In this document: piece by piece, positions 10,603 through 21,223 of the stretch
How the letters are laid out: every line of letters starts with the position of its first letter
Position numbering within the stretch: the stretch's first letter is position 1
Program-made: the position numbers and the translations under genes
From: Massilia varians
Lineage (GTDB): Bacteria; Pseudomonadota; Gammaproteobacteria; Burkholderiales; Burkholderiaceae_D
Direction: 5' to 3'
Assembly (NCBI RefSeq): GCF_027923905.1
Contig: NZ_AP026966.1
Coordinates: 4,403,001 to 4,467,000, forward strand
DNA: 64,000 bases
The notes under the pieces: generated by a model
Seen by the model: the letters and a program-made list of their open reading frames with translations, nothing else
Database searches by the model: none
Told to the model about the DNA's origin: nothing

Positions 10603-13044
10603 GTGCTCACACTCAAACGCCTCCCCCAGTCGGTCCTGCGCGCCCTGTACGGCGGCGCCGCGTTCGCCAGCATGATCCCAGCCGCGTTCGCCCAGAGCAC
10701 TGCGCAAGCGCCCTCCACCACCCCGGTCGCGGCCGGCACGCCGGCGGCGGCGGCAACAGGCCAGAATGACGGCATCCAGAGCGTCAACATCGTCGGCTCG
10801 CGCCGGGTCGGCAACGTCTCCGATCTCGACACCCCGGTGCCGGTGGACTTCATCCCGATGGCCAAGGCGACCGAACAGGGCGGCCAGTTCGACCTGGCGC
10901 AGGTCCTGAACAACGTCTCGCCCTCGTTCAACTCGACGCGCCAGACCGGCGCCGACGGCGCCGACCTGGTCGACTCCGCCGCCCTGCGCGGCCTCGGTTC
11001 GGACCAGACCCTGGTGCTGGTCAACGGCAAGCGCCGCCACACCACCGCGCTGGTCAACCTGTTCGGCGCGCGCAACCGCGGCAACACCGGCACCGACATG
11101 AACGCGATTCCGCTGATGGCCATCCGCAACGTGCAGGTGCTGCGCGACGGCGCCGCGGCGCAGTACGGCTCGGATGCGATCGCCGGCGTGCTCAACATCG
11201 AACTGAAGAAGAACCTCGGCTGCGAGATGGTGGCCGGCTTCGGCCAGTACACCGAGGGCGACGGCGACAACTACCTGGCCTCGGCCTACTGCGGCGTGGC
11301 CGTGGGCGGCGGGGTGCTGGGCATCACCGGCGAGTACTACGACCGCGGCCGCTCCAACCGCGCCGAGGAAGGCAACCCGCGCATCATCGGCGACACCAAG
11401 TCGCAGAACAGCACCGTCTACCTGAACGGCGAATTCCCGCTCAGTGACGGCAAGCTGTACCTCACCGCCGGCGCCCAGAACCGCGACGCCTCGTCGGCCG
11501 CCTGGGCGCGCGAAGGCTTGGGTTCCGAGGACATCCCCTCGCGCAACGCGGCCGCCATGTACCCGAACGGCTTCGTCCCCTTCATCAACGGCGACATCAA
11601 CGATCACTACGGCACCGTCGGCTACCGTTTCCGCCTGGGCGAATGGAATACCGACCTGTCGCAGACCTTCGGCCAGAACCGCATGCGCTACACCATCGCG
11701 AACACGCTCAACGCCTCGATCGCCAATCTCGACCTGCTGCGCGGCGGGCCGGGCAGGAGCGCCAGCATGTTCGACGCCGGCGGCTTCTCGTTCCGCCAGG
11801 CCACCACCAACCTGGACTTCTCGCGCTTTTTCGAGGGCATCGGCCAAGGCATGAACGTGGCCTTCGGCTTCGAGCACCGGCGCGAGAACTACCAGATCAA
11901 GGCGGGCGAGCCGGGCTCGTATGTCGACGCCGACGGCGTGGGCGTGGGCGGCAATGCCGGCAGCCAGGGATTCCCCGGCTTCCAGCCAGGCGACCAGACC
12001 GACAGCGACCGCCACTCGAACGCCGCCTACCTCGACCTCGAGACCGACCTCGCCGACGGCGTCAAGCTGCAGGCGGCGCTGCGCCACGAACGCTATTCCG
12101 ACTTCGGCGCCACCACCACCGGCAAGCTGGCGGCGGCGTACCGGATCAACCCGGCCCTGCTGCTGCGCGGCTCGGCCAGCACGGGCTTCCGTGCGCCCTC
12201 GCTGCAGCAGGTTTACTTCTCGTCGACCTTCACCGACTTCGTCAACGGTCAGCCGCTCGACGTGGTGCTGGCGCCGAACGGCGGTCGCGTGGCGAATGCC
12301 GCCGGCATTCCGCGGCTCAAGGAAGAGGAATCGAAGAGCTATACCCTCGGCCTGACCTGGTCGCCCGGCCAGGCCACCTCGCTGACGGCCGACCTGTACC
12401 GCATCAGCATCGACGACCGCATCGTGCTGTCGGGGCGCTTCGACGCCGACAACTACCCTGCGCTGGGCGCGACCCTGCAGCAGCTGGGCGTGGGCCAGGC
12501 CCAGTTCTTCGTCAACTCGGTGGACACCAGGACCCAGGGCCTGGACCTGACCCTGTCGCACCGCCGTGATCTGGGCGCCGGCAAGCTCAACACCTTCCTG
12601 GCCCTGAACTTCAGCAAGACCGAAGTGACCGGCGTCCATGCGCCGAGCGCCCTGGTGGGTTTCGAGGACGTGCTGCTGTCCGAGCGCGAGCGCCTGTTCA
12701 TCGAGCAGGGCGCGCCGCGCCGCAAGGCCACGCTGGGCTTCGACCACGCCGTGGGCAAGCTGGAAACCGCGCTGCGCATCGTGCACTTCGGTCCCCAGAC
12801 CCTGGGCACCTTCTCGGGCCCGCCGGTGCCGAACCAGTACTACAAGCCGAAAACCTCCGCCGACCTGTCCTTCACCTGGGCCTTCACCGACAAGACCAAA
12901 TTCACGGTCGGCGGCACCAATATCTTCGACGTCAAGCCGAGCGTGCAGGATCCGAACGAGACCGACAACGGCTTCAAGTACGAGAGCGTGCAGTTCGGCC
13001 TGAACGGCGCGGCCTGGTTCGCGCGGCTGTCGCACCGTTTCTGA
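10603..13044 (+). CDS. TonB-dependent outer-membrane receptor
   Basis: 813 residues: signal peptide ending AAFAQ near residue 30, a plug domain (residues ~60-190; LRGLGSDQTLVLVNGKRRH and IRNVQVLRDGAAAQYGSDAI are the conserved plug motifs) and a 22-strand-type barrel ending in the aromatic C-terminus SHRF. Start is GTG 10603. Receptors of this plug type often import carbohydrates or other bulky ligands, and the upstream LacI-type palindrome fits a sugar; the ligand is not proven. No inner-membrane transporter is adjacent. A clear terminator follows, so it is probably transcribed alone. Confidence 0.93.
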   Translation: MLTLKRLPQSVLRALYGGAAFASMIPAAFAQSTAQAPSTTPVAAGTPAAAATGQNDGIQSVNIVGSRRVGNVSDLDTPVPVDFIPMAKATEQGGQFDLAQVLNNVSPSFNSTRQTGADGADLVDSAALRGLGSDQTLVLVNGKRRHTTALVNLFGARNRGNTGTDMNAIPLMAIRNVQVLRDGAAAQYGSDAIAGVLNIELKKNLGCEMVAGFGQYTEGDGDNYLASAYCGVAVGGGVLGITGEYYDRGRSNRAEEGNPRIIGDTKSQNSTVYLNGEFPLSDGKLYLTAGAQNRDASSAAWAREGLGSEDIPSRNAAAMYPNGFVPFINGDINDHYGTVGYRFRLGEWNTDLSQTFGQNRMRYTIANTLNASIANLDLLRGGPGRSASMFDAGGFSFRQATTNLDFSRFFEGIGQGMNVAFGFEHRRENYQIKAGEPGSYVDADGVGVGGNAGSQGFPGFQPGDQTDSDRHSNAAYLDLETDLADGVKLQAALRHERYSDFGATTTGKLAAAYRINPALLLRGSASTGFRAPSLQQVYFSSTFTDFVNGQPLDVVLAPNGGRVANAAGIPRLKEEESKSYTLGLTWSPGQATSLTADLYRISIDDRIVLSGRFDADNYPALGATLQQLGVGQAQFFVNSVDTRTQGLDLTLSHRRDLGAGKLNTFLALNFSKTEVTGVHAPSALVGFEDVLLSERERLFIEQGAPRRKATLGFDHAVGKLETALRIVHFGPQTLGTFSGPPVPNQYYKPKTSADLSFTWAFTDKTKFTVGGTNIFDVKPSVQDPNETDNGFKYESVQFGLNGAAWFARLSHRF

Positions 13045-13070
13045 TCCGCGGCGCAGGGCCGTGCCTTGGA

Positions 13071-13092
13071 GGGTCCCCGCCGGGACCCTTAT
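13071..13092 (+). terminator. Terminator after TonB receptor
   Basis: A 7 bp stem, GGGTCCC and GGGACCC, around the loop CGCC, followed by TTATTT. It lies 27 bp beyond the receptor stop. Confidence 0.75.
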
Positions 13093-13095
13093 TTA

Positions 13096-13129
13096 TTACA
13101 CGTGATGTTCGCATGTGTAACAATGCGAA
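13096..13129. promoter_or_regulatory. Two nested palindromes in the KaiC-like gene promoter region
   Basis: TTACAC (13096-13101) is mirrored by GTGTAA (13115-13120), and TTCGCAT (13108-13114) by ATGCGAA (13123-13129), so two inverted repeats interlock. A TATAAT box lies at 13151-13156, 27 bp before the KaiC-like start. The repeats could be regulator binding sites; no regulator is identified. Confidence 0.4.
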
Positions 13130-13183
13130 TTTGGCGAATTTGCTTGTGTATATAATGCCCAGCATCTCCGTCTACCACCCACC

Positions 13184-14672
13184 ATGCACGTCATGACCAG
13201 CGCCGCCGATACCCGTATTTCCACCGGCATCGCCGGCCTCGACGACATCCTGGGCGGCGGTCTCACGCCGCAGCGCATCTACCTGGTCGAGGGCTCGCCC
13301 GGCGCCGGCAAGACCACGCTCGGCCTGCAGTTCCTGCTCGACGGCGCGGCCATGAACGAGCGCGGCATGTATATTACCCTGTCCGAGACCGCCGACGAGC
13401 TGGCGGCGGTGGCGGCCAGCCATGGCTGGGACATCGGCGCGCTGTCGGTGTACGAGCTGGCGGGCGACACCGACCTCGATCCGAACGCGCAGCAGTCGGT
13501 GTTCCATCCGTCCGAAATCGAGCTGGGCGAGACCACCCGCAACGTGATGGACCGCGTCGACGCGCTGCGCCCGGTGCGGGTGGTGTTCGACAGCCTGTCC
13601 GAGATGCGCCTGCTGGCGCAGAACCCGCTGCGCTACCGGCGTCAGATCCTGGCCCTGAAGCAGTTCTTCGCGGCGCGCGCCTGCACCGTCCTGCTGCTGG
13701 ACGACAAGACCAGCCAGTCCGACCAGCACCTGCACAGCATCGCGCACGGCGTCATCAGCCTGGAACAGATCGCCAAGGAATTCGGCAAGGAGCGCCGGCG
13801 CGTGAACGTCATCAAGATGCGCGGCATCCGTTTCCGTGGCGGCTATCACGACTACACGCTCGACACCGGCGGCATCACGATGTTCCCGCGCCTGGTGGCG
13901 GCCGAGCACCTCCGCGACTTCGTGCCGGCGGTGCGTTCCACCGGGTCGAGCGGTATCGACGCCCTGCTGGGCGGCGGCCTGGTACGTGGCACCAATACCC
14001 TGATCGTCGGTCCTTCCGGCATCGGCAAGACCACGCTGTCGACCCGGTGCCTGTTGACGGCCCTGGAGCGCGGCGAGCAGGCCGCGTTCTACCTGTTCGA
14101 CGAGGGGCTCGGCACCTTCTTCGCGCGCAGCCGCGCGCTGGGCATGGAACTGCTGCCCTTCGTGGACAGCGGCCAGCTGCGCATCCACCACATCGACCCG
14201 GCCGAACTGTCGCCGGGCGAATTCGCCCAGATGCTGCGCGACGCGGTCGAGCTCTCCAAGGTCGGCTTCATCGTCATCGACAGCCTGAACGCCTACCTGC
14301 AGGCCATGCCGGGCGAGCAGTACCTGATCCTGCAGATGCACGAACTGCTGTCCTACCTGAACCAGCAGGGCGTCACCACCGTGCTGGTGCTGGGCCAGCA
14401 CGGCATGATCGGCGAAGTGAAATCCGACGTCGACCTGAGCTACCTGAGCGACAGCACGGTCCTGATGCGCTTCTTCGAATCGAACGGCCGCCTGCGGCGC
14501 GCGGTCACGGTCATCAAGAGCCGCGCCGCCGAGCATGCGCTGACCATCCACGAGCTGCAGCTGGGCGCCGACGGCATCCGCGTCGGCGAGGCGCTGGAAG
14601 GCTTCGACGGCGTCCTCACCGGCTTGCCCAGCTACCGCGGCCTGACGCCCATGATGTCGGACATTCCCCCCG

Positions 14673-14686
<14 letters not shown>
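13184..14686 (+). CDS. KaiC-like tandem RecA-fold ATPase
   Basis: 500 residues made of two KaiC domains. Each begins with a substrate-site motif followed by a Walker A loop: LDDILGGGL then GSPGAGKTT (residues ~40-48), and IDALLGGGL then GPSGIGKTT (~285-293). Walker B-like strands are VRVVFDSLSE and GFIVIDSLNA. Outside cyanobacteria these proteins are not clocks by themselves and usually work with histidine kinases in stress or signalling. No KaiB is nearby. The 3' end overlaps the next gene, a hybrid histidine kinase, by 14 bp, which strongly implies a joint system. A later in-frame ATG at 13193 is an alternative start. Confidence 0.88.
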
Positions 14687-16397
<1,711 letters not shown>

Positions 16398-16483
16398 TCC
16401 GATCGAGCTGGACGCCGCCGAAAACGACTCTGTGCCACACTTTGTCCATCCGCCAATGGGCAATGCCATTCAGGGAGCACATC

Positions 16484-16708
16484 ATGAGTAACGAACAGAA
16501 GTCGCAGGAACAGCAGCAAGCCGCGGGCGGCCAGGCGCAGCCGCAAGGCCGGCAGCAGGAACAGCAGTCAGGTCAACAGCAGGCGGTTCCGGGCGGGGCG
16601 CAGCAGAGCGACGTCGACGGCCTCGCCGACAAGAAGCCCGAAGAGCTGACGCCGGAAGAGCTGCGGCTGATGGCCGACACCATGCCGGGCGAAGGCCCGG
16701 GCGATTGA
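16484..16708 (+). CDS. Small Gln-rich acidic protein, 74 residues
   Basis: Start ATG 16484 is preceded by CAGGGAG. The first 40 residues are low-complexity, rich in Gln, Ala and Gly; the C-terminal half is acidic (KKPEELTPEELRLMADTMPG). No family is recognised. It is probably disordered and soluble. A second tiny gene starts 2 bp after its stop, suggesting a two-gene unit. Confidence 0.6.
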   Translation: MSNEQKSQEQQQAAGGQAQPQGRQQEQQSGQQQAVPGGAQQSDVDGLADKKPEELTPEELRLMADTMPGEGPGD

Positions 16709-16709
16709 G

Positions 16710-16808
16710 ATGTTCCTGTTCTTCTCGAACAAACTCGGCTGCCTCGGCTCCATCGCCGTCTCGATCGTGCTGACGCTGATCGTGCTGCTCCTGATCGGCG
16801 TATTCTAA
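16710..16808 (+). CDS. Tiny membrane protein, 32 residues
   Basis: ATG 16710 to TAA 16808 encodes a single hydrophobic helix after a short N-terminus (FLFFSNKLGCLGS, then IVLTLIVLLLIGVF). It starts 2 bp after the previous gene, so translational coupling is likely. Small single-helix proteins of this kind are often missed. Function is unknown; the reading is supported by position and hydrophobic pattern only. Confidence 0.5.
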   Translation: MFLFFSNKLGCLGSIAVSIVLTLIVLLLIGVF

Positions 16809-16815
16809 AGTAGCC

Positions 16816-17067
16816 CTACTTCTTCAGCGAGCGCACGTAGGCCAGCACCTCTTCCTCGCGCCCCTCGCCCACCGCCTCGGCGGCAGTCTTGCCGCCGAGC
16901 GCGGGCTGCGGCTCGCTCATCCACGCGCTGGCGGCATCATCGTTGCCGACGATGCCGCGCACTTCGTGCATGACCGTGTAATAAGCCTGCGCCTTGCGCG
17001 ACTGCTGGCCAAAGCGGGCCTGCAGCGCCGCGAAGGCATCAGCTTGGATCGAGTCGCTTCCTGCCAT
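16816..17067 (-). CDS. DUF2384-type (Xre/MbcA/ParS toxin-binding) antitoxin-like protein
   Basis: 83 residues, all helical. The C-terminal half WMSEPQPALGGKTAAEAVGE matches the toxin-binding motif of MbcA/ParS-type antitoxins (W-x-x-x-x-x-P-A-L-G-G-x-T). The N-terminal HTH of longer Xre members is absent. RES-domain toxins usually sit next to such antitoxins, but none is present. Instead it lies 11 bp behind an amino-acid-binding protein gene on the same strand, with AAGGAG before its ATG. It may be an orphan antitoxin or a repurposed domain. Confidence 0.7.
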   Translation of the reverse strand: MAGSDSIQADAFAALQARFGQQSRKAQAYYTVMHEVRGIVGNDDAASAWMSEPQPALGGKTAAEAVGEGREEEVLAYVRSLKK

Positions 17068-17078
17068 GGCCGTGCTCC

Positions 17079-18206
17079 TTATTTGGTGACGGTGAGCAGC
17101 GAACGCTTGCCGCCCTTGAACGAATACAGGGTGATGGTGCCGTCCTTGATGTCGCCGCGCGCGTCGAAGGCGATCGGGCCGGTCACGCCCCGGTGCTGGA
17201 TCGTCGACAGAACCGGCAGGTATTTCGCCGGCTGGCTGGAGCCGGCCTTTACCATCGCCTCGGCCATGGTCATGACGGCGTCGTAGGCATACGGGGCGTT
17301 GATCTGGACGTCGATGCCGAAGCGCTTTTTATAGTCGGCGCGGAACTTGTCCATGGCGGTTCTAGCTTCGCCCTGCACGCCGCCAGCTTCCGCGCACACC
17401 ACCTGGCCGTCCGCCATGGTGCCGCCGGAGAGCTTGTGGATCTCGTCCGAACACAGGCCGTCGCCGCCCATCATGCGCACGTTCATGCCGAGCTGTTTCA
17501 TCTGGCGCAGCATCGGGCCGGCGGTCGCGCTCATGCCGCCGAAGAAGACCAGGTCCGGCTTGGTGGCGCGGATGCGGGTGATGATGGCGGAAAAATCGGT
17601 CGCCTTGTCGTTCGTGAATTCCTTGGCGACCACGCTGCCGCCGTGGCTTTGCAGGCTGCGCGCGAATTCGGTGACCAGTCCCTGGCCGTAGGCGGTGCGG
17701 TCGTCGACCACGGCAACGCGCCTGGCTTTCATGCTGCCGGTCGCGTAGCGGCCCAGCGCCTGGCCCAGCTGCACGTCGTTGGCCACCACCCGGAAGGTGG
17801 TGTTGAAGCCCTGCCGGGTGTACGCCGGCGAGGTCGACGAGGGCGAGATCTGCAGGATGCCGGCCGCATGGTAGATCTTGGAGGCCGGGATGGTCGTGCC
17901 CGAGGTCTCGTGGCCGACCATGCCGTTGATCTTCGCGTCCACCAGCTTCTGCGCCACCGCGGTGGCCTGTTTCGGCTCGCCGGCGTCGTCCTCGGCGGCC
18001 AGCTCGAAGCGGACCTTCTTGCCGCCGATGCTGACGCCCTTCGCGTTGAGCGCCTCGATCGCCATGCGTGCGCCGTTCTCGGTGTCCTTGCCGAAGTAGG
18101 CCACCGGGCCGGTCACGGCGGCCGCATGGCCAATGCGTACGACTTCCTGGGCCGAGGCCAGGCCGGCTGCCGCCAGGCCGGCGAACAGGACTGCTTGCTT
18201 CTTCAT
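17079..18206 (-). CDS. Branched-chain amino-acid-type ABC transporter substrate-binding protein
   Basis: 375 residues with a signal peptide (KKQAVLFAGLAAAGLASAQ) and the type I periplasmic-binding fold of LivJ/LivK proteins: VVRIGHAAAVTGPVAYFGKD at the mature N-terminus, a central LVFFGGMSATAGPMLRQ segment and a C-terminal closing lobe. It would capture branched-chain or related amino acids in the periplasm. No permease or ATPase genes are adjacent, so it must share a transporter encoded elsewhere or act as a sensor. It is followed closely by the antitoxin-like gene. Confidence 0.92.
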   Translation of the reverse strand: MKKQAVLFAGLAAAGLASAQEVVRIGHAAAVTGPVAYFGKDTENGARMAIEALNAKGVSIGGKKVRFELAAEDDAGEPKQATAVAQKLVDAKINGMVGHETSGTTIPASKIYHAAGILQISPSSTSPAYTRQGFNTTFRVVANDVQLGQALGRYATGSMKARRVAVVDDRTAYGQGLVTEFARSLQSHGGSVVAKEFTNDKATDFSAIITRIRATKPDLVFFGGMSATAGPMLRQMKQLGMNVRMMGGDGLCSDEIHKLSGGTMADGQVVCAEAGGVQGEARTAMDKFRADYKKRFGIDVQINAPYAYDAVMTMAEAMVKAGSSQPAKYLPVLSTIQHRGVTGPIAFDARGDIKDGTITLYSFKGGKRSLLTVTK

Positions 18207-18415
18207 CGATTCCTCTACAATCCGCTCAGGGCCGCTGCCCTGTGAGCCAAAGGGACCATTCTACCGTTACCCTGCCGCGCCTGCCGGACGCCGGCATGGC
18301 GAATGTGACAATCGGAGAGAATTGAGAGAGCAAAACGCGGGTATCCTGCGCGCCTTGCACAAGAACGAGAGGGGCCGGCAGCGCCGAGCCACCCTCCGGC
18401 ATGACGGAGACCACC

Positions 18416-18730
18416 ATGCTTACCCTCGCCACGCGACCTGTTGCCGCCCTTGCGGCGGGCATCCTGCTGTCCTGCGTGCTGGCGCCGGCCGCCGGCCGCC
18501 CCATGCCGCAGCATCCCGCCGCCGGCTGCGAGGCCGGCAAGGCCTGCGCTGCCGCGCGCCACCCTGGCCCGCAACAACAACCCGAGTGCGAGCGCCTGCG
18601 CGCGGCGATCCTGGAAGCCGAGCAATCGGAGCGGCGCGTGCGCGCCGCGATGATGGAGTCGGTGCAGCTGGACCTGCTCAGCCTGCGCAAGCGCTACCGC
18701 AAACTGGGCTGCCGCGCCGCCCGCACCTAA
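18416..18730 (+). CDS. Small exported Cys-containing protein
   Basis: 104 residues from ATG 18416, which has GGAG 7 bp upstream (an ATG at 18401 is possible). The N-terminus is a signal peptide (PVAALAAGILLSCVLAPAAG). The mature part has four cysteines and a helical, charged segment (CERLRAAILEAEQSERRVRA) that could form a coiled coil. No family is recognised. It is convergent with the broken TonB-receptor gene, whose stop overlaps its own. Confidence 0.55.
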   Translation: MLTLATRPVAALAAGILLSCVLAPAAGRPMPQHPAAGCEAGKACAAARHPGPQQQPECERLRAAILEAEQSERRVRAAMMESVQLDLLSLRKRYRKLGCRAART

Positions 18731-20447
18731 AGGGACTGTTCCCACACCAGGCGCCAGGTCGGGCGCAGCTGGTAGACGGTGGCGCGTTCGAGCGGCCTGT
18801 GCCCCTCGTACGCCAGGCGTTCCAGGTAGTCGCGCTGCGCCAGGCTGGCCACGGACAGGCGCAGTCTCGAGCGGGCATCGCGCTTCCATACCGCATACAG
18901 GTCGAGCTGGCGCCGGCTGCCGTCATCGCTGAACATCAGCGCGCTCAGGCGGCTGGCGACCCGCCCGCGGTAGCTGTACGTGCCGCCCAGGTCGAACCGG
19001 GCGGCAGCCAGCGCATAGTCCAGCCCCAGGTTGCCGCTGTATGCCGGCTGGCCTTCGATGCGGTTGTCCGGCCCGGGCACGCTGTCCAGGCGCGACCAGT
19101 TGCGCGCCAGGTTGAGGCGCGCCGACAGCGCGCCGCGCGTCAGCTTGCCCTCGAACTCGATGCCGCGCACCAATGCGCCGCCGGCGTTCTCGGGCATGGC
19201 GGTCCACACGCCCCGGTTCTCCGCGATGCGCACCAGCGTGATGTCGCGGATGCGCTTGTGGAACAGGCTCACGCTCACCATGTCCGCCGCGCCGAAGTAG
19301 CGCTCCCAGGCCAGGTCGACGGCCAGGGCGAGCTCGGGCCGCAGCCCGGGATTGCCTTGCTGGTCCGGGTTGGTGGCGCTGTTGTTGTCGACCGTGTAGC
19401 GGCGCGGCAGCAGCTGGACGATCTCCGGCGCCTTATAGGTGCGGCTGACCGCGAAGCGCAATCCGTCGCGCGCTCCGGTGTCGCCTTCCGCCCGCTGCGG
19501 CTTGAACAGGGTCTGGAACACGGGACTCCAGGCGCCCGCGCCGACGTCCACCGGCGCAGCGGCATTGCCTTCGCCCGTCGTGCGCAAGTCTTCGCGCCGC
19601 AGACCGGCATAGGCGGACCAGCCGGGGCCGATGTCCCACTCGTCCTGGATGAAGAAGGCGCTGCGCACCACGCTGGCGCGGTAATCCTCGTCGCTGGGGA
19701 ACAGCAGCGTGCCGCGGGGATCGACATGCCGTTCGCGCCGGTATTCGCTGCGCCCCTTGCGTCCGAACTCCCATCCGGCCGCCAGGGAGTGGCTGCCCCA
19801 CAGCGGGCGGCGCCAGCTGCCGCTGAACGTCCATTCGCGCTCGACCGGGCCGGAGGCCACCAGATGGGACTCGATCAGGCGATCCTGCGCATCCATGCCC
19901 CAGTAGACGAAGCCGGCTTCGCGCTTCATCCGCAAGCCCGACAGCTTGGCGTTCACACGCGCGCCGCCCTCCAGCCGGCGGGTCCAGGCCAGGTCGGCGT
20001 AGGCATGCAGGGGACGGGTTTCGACGTGTTGGTACGCGTGCGGGAAAGCCGTTCGCAGGCCGATGTCGGTGGCCTCCTGTTCGCGCTTGACGTTGTCGAT
20101 GTGGCGCTTGCGCAGGTAGCCCTGCGCGCTGATGCTGTCGGCCGCGCCGGGCTGCCAGCTCAGGCGCGGGGCCAGTTCCAGGATGTCCTCGACCTGATGG
20201 TCGGTCCAGGCGGTGCGGCGCAGCAAGGCAGGATCCGATCCTGCCTCGGTGTTGAGGACCGCAATTGGATTGCGCTTGCGCTTGACGGTCGCGGCCACGG
20301 TGTAGGCGAGCGCTCCCCTGCGGCCGCTGTGCTGGGCGTGCAGCTGGGCGCCGCATGGCCGCGCTGGAAGGCGCCGCCCACCTTGATCTCGTTCGCTTCC
20401 TCGTTCTTTGCCGGGCCGGCGCGCCGCAACACGATGGCGCAGGCGGA
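18727..20447 (-). pseudogene. TonB-dependent receptor remnant lacking signal peptide and most of the plug
   Basis: The visible protein is a near-complete barrel: WTFSGSWRRPLWGSHSLAAG, EWDIGPGWSAYAGLRREDL, VSRTYKAPEIVQLLPRR and the aromatic-rich C-terminus. At the 5' side a different frame encodes the last plug strand (IVLRRAGPAKNEEANEIK, GGAFQRGHAA), and a one-base shift near 20350 separates it from the barrel. Upstream of about 20447 the signal peptide and roughly 150 plug residues are missing; the sequence runs directly into the divergent LytTR gene. A large deletion plus a frameshift make this a dead gene. Confidence 0.8.
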
Positions 20448-20455
20448 GTGAGGCC

Positions 20456-21141
20456 ATGCCGATCCGCTACCTGATCGTCGACGATGAGCTGCCGGGCAGA
20501 CTGAATCTGCGCCTGGCCATGACCGCCCATCCCGGCTGGCTGCTGGCCGGAGAATGCGGCGGGGCCGCGTCGGCGCGCGCGGCGCTGGCGAGTGGGGAAG
20601 TCGACCTGGTGTTCCTGGACATCCAGATGCCGGGGCAGTCCGGGCTGGTGCTGGCGCGTGAGCTGAGCACGCCCTCGACTACCTGCTCAAGCCGCTCGAC
20701 GATGCGCGCCTGGCGCAGGCCGTCGAGCGCGCAGGGAGCATGCTGCGCCAGCGCCAGCGCGAGGCCTATGGCGCCGCCCTGCGCGGCTTTGTCGATACCG
20801 GTGGCGCGCAATGCCTCGACACGATCAGCGTGCGCTCGGTGGGCCGCATCGAACAGGTCAAGGTGGGCGACATCCTGCGCATCGAAGCGGCGGGCAATTA
20901 TGTGGAGCTGCGCCTGGCGGGCCGCACGGTCCTGCACCGGACCACGCTCGGCCGCCTCGAAAGCCTGCTGGACCCGGGCGCATTCGTGCGCGTGCACCGG
21001 GGAATGATCGTGCGGCGCAGCCAGATCGCCGGCATGGAAACCCGCGGCGACGGCAGCTACTGGCTGAGCCTGCGCAACGGCGAGGTGGTGGCCGTCAGCG
21101 AACGCCATGCGGGAGCACTGAAATCCATCCTCGGCGGGTAA
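20456..21141 (+). pseudogene. LytTR-family response regulator with internal deletion
   Basis: The 5' part (ATG 20456) encodes a receiver domain start, YLIVDDELPGRLNLR, with the phospho-aspartate in VFLDIQMPGQSG. Just after VLAREL (about 20672) the sequence jumps to ALDYLLKPLDDARLAQAV in another frame. The intervening strand with the conserved Thr/Ser and roughly 30 residues is missing. The downstream LytTR DNA-binding domain is intact (ISVRSVGRIEQVKVGDI, AAGNYVELRL, FVRVHRGMIV). Overall length is not a multiple of three. The cognate kinase normally upstream is absent. Read with the adjoining receptor remnant, this is a decayed locus. Confidence 0.8.
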
Positions 21142-21223
21142 CAGTCGCGTCCTCGACTATGCTATCGTTTGGTTCTGTAAACCTTGAATGAACCATGCTT
21201 TTCGGCGGATGAAAGAGGGACGT

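Noticed and set aside
18133..20451. Long plus-strand frame across the small exported protein and the TonB remnant
   Set aside because: It is the mirror frame of the TonB-receptor barrel; the minus-strand barrel motifs are clear.
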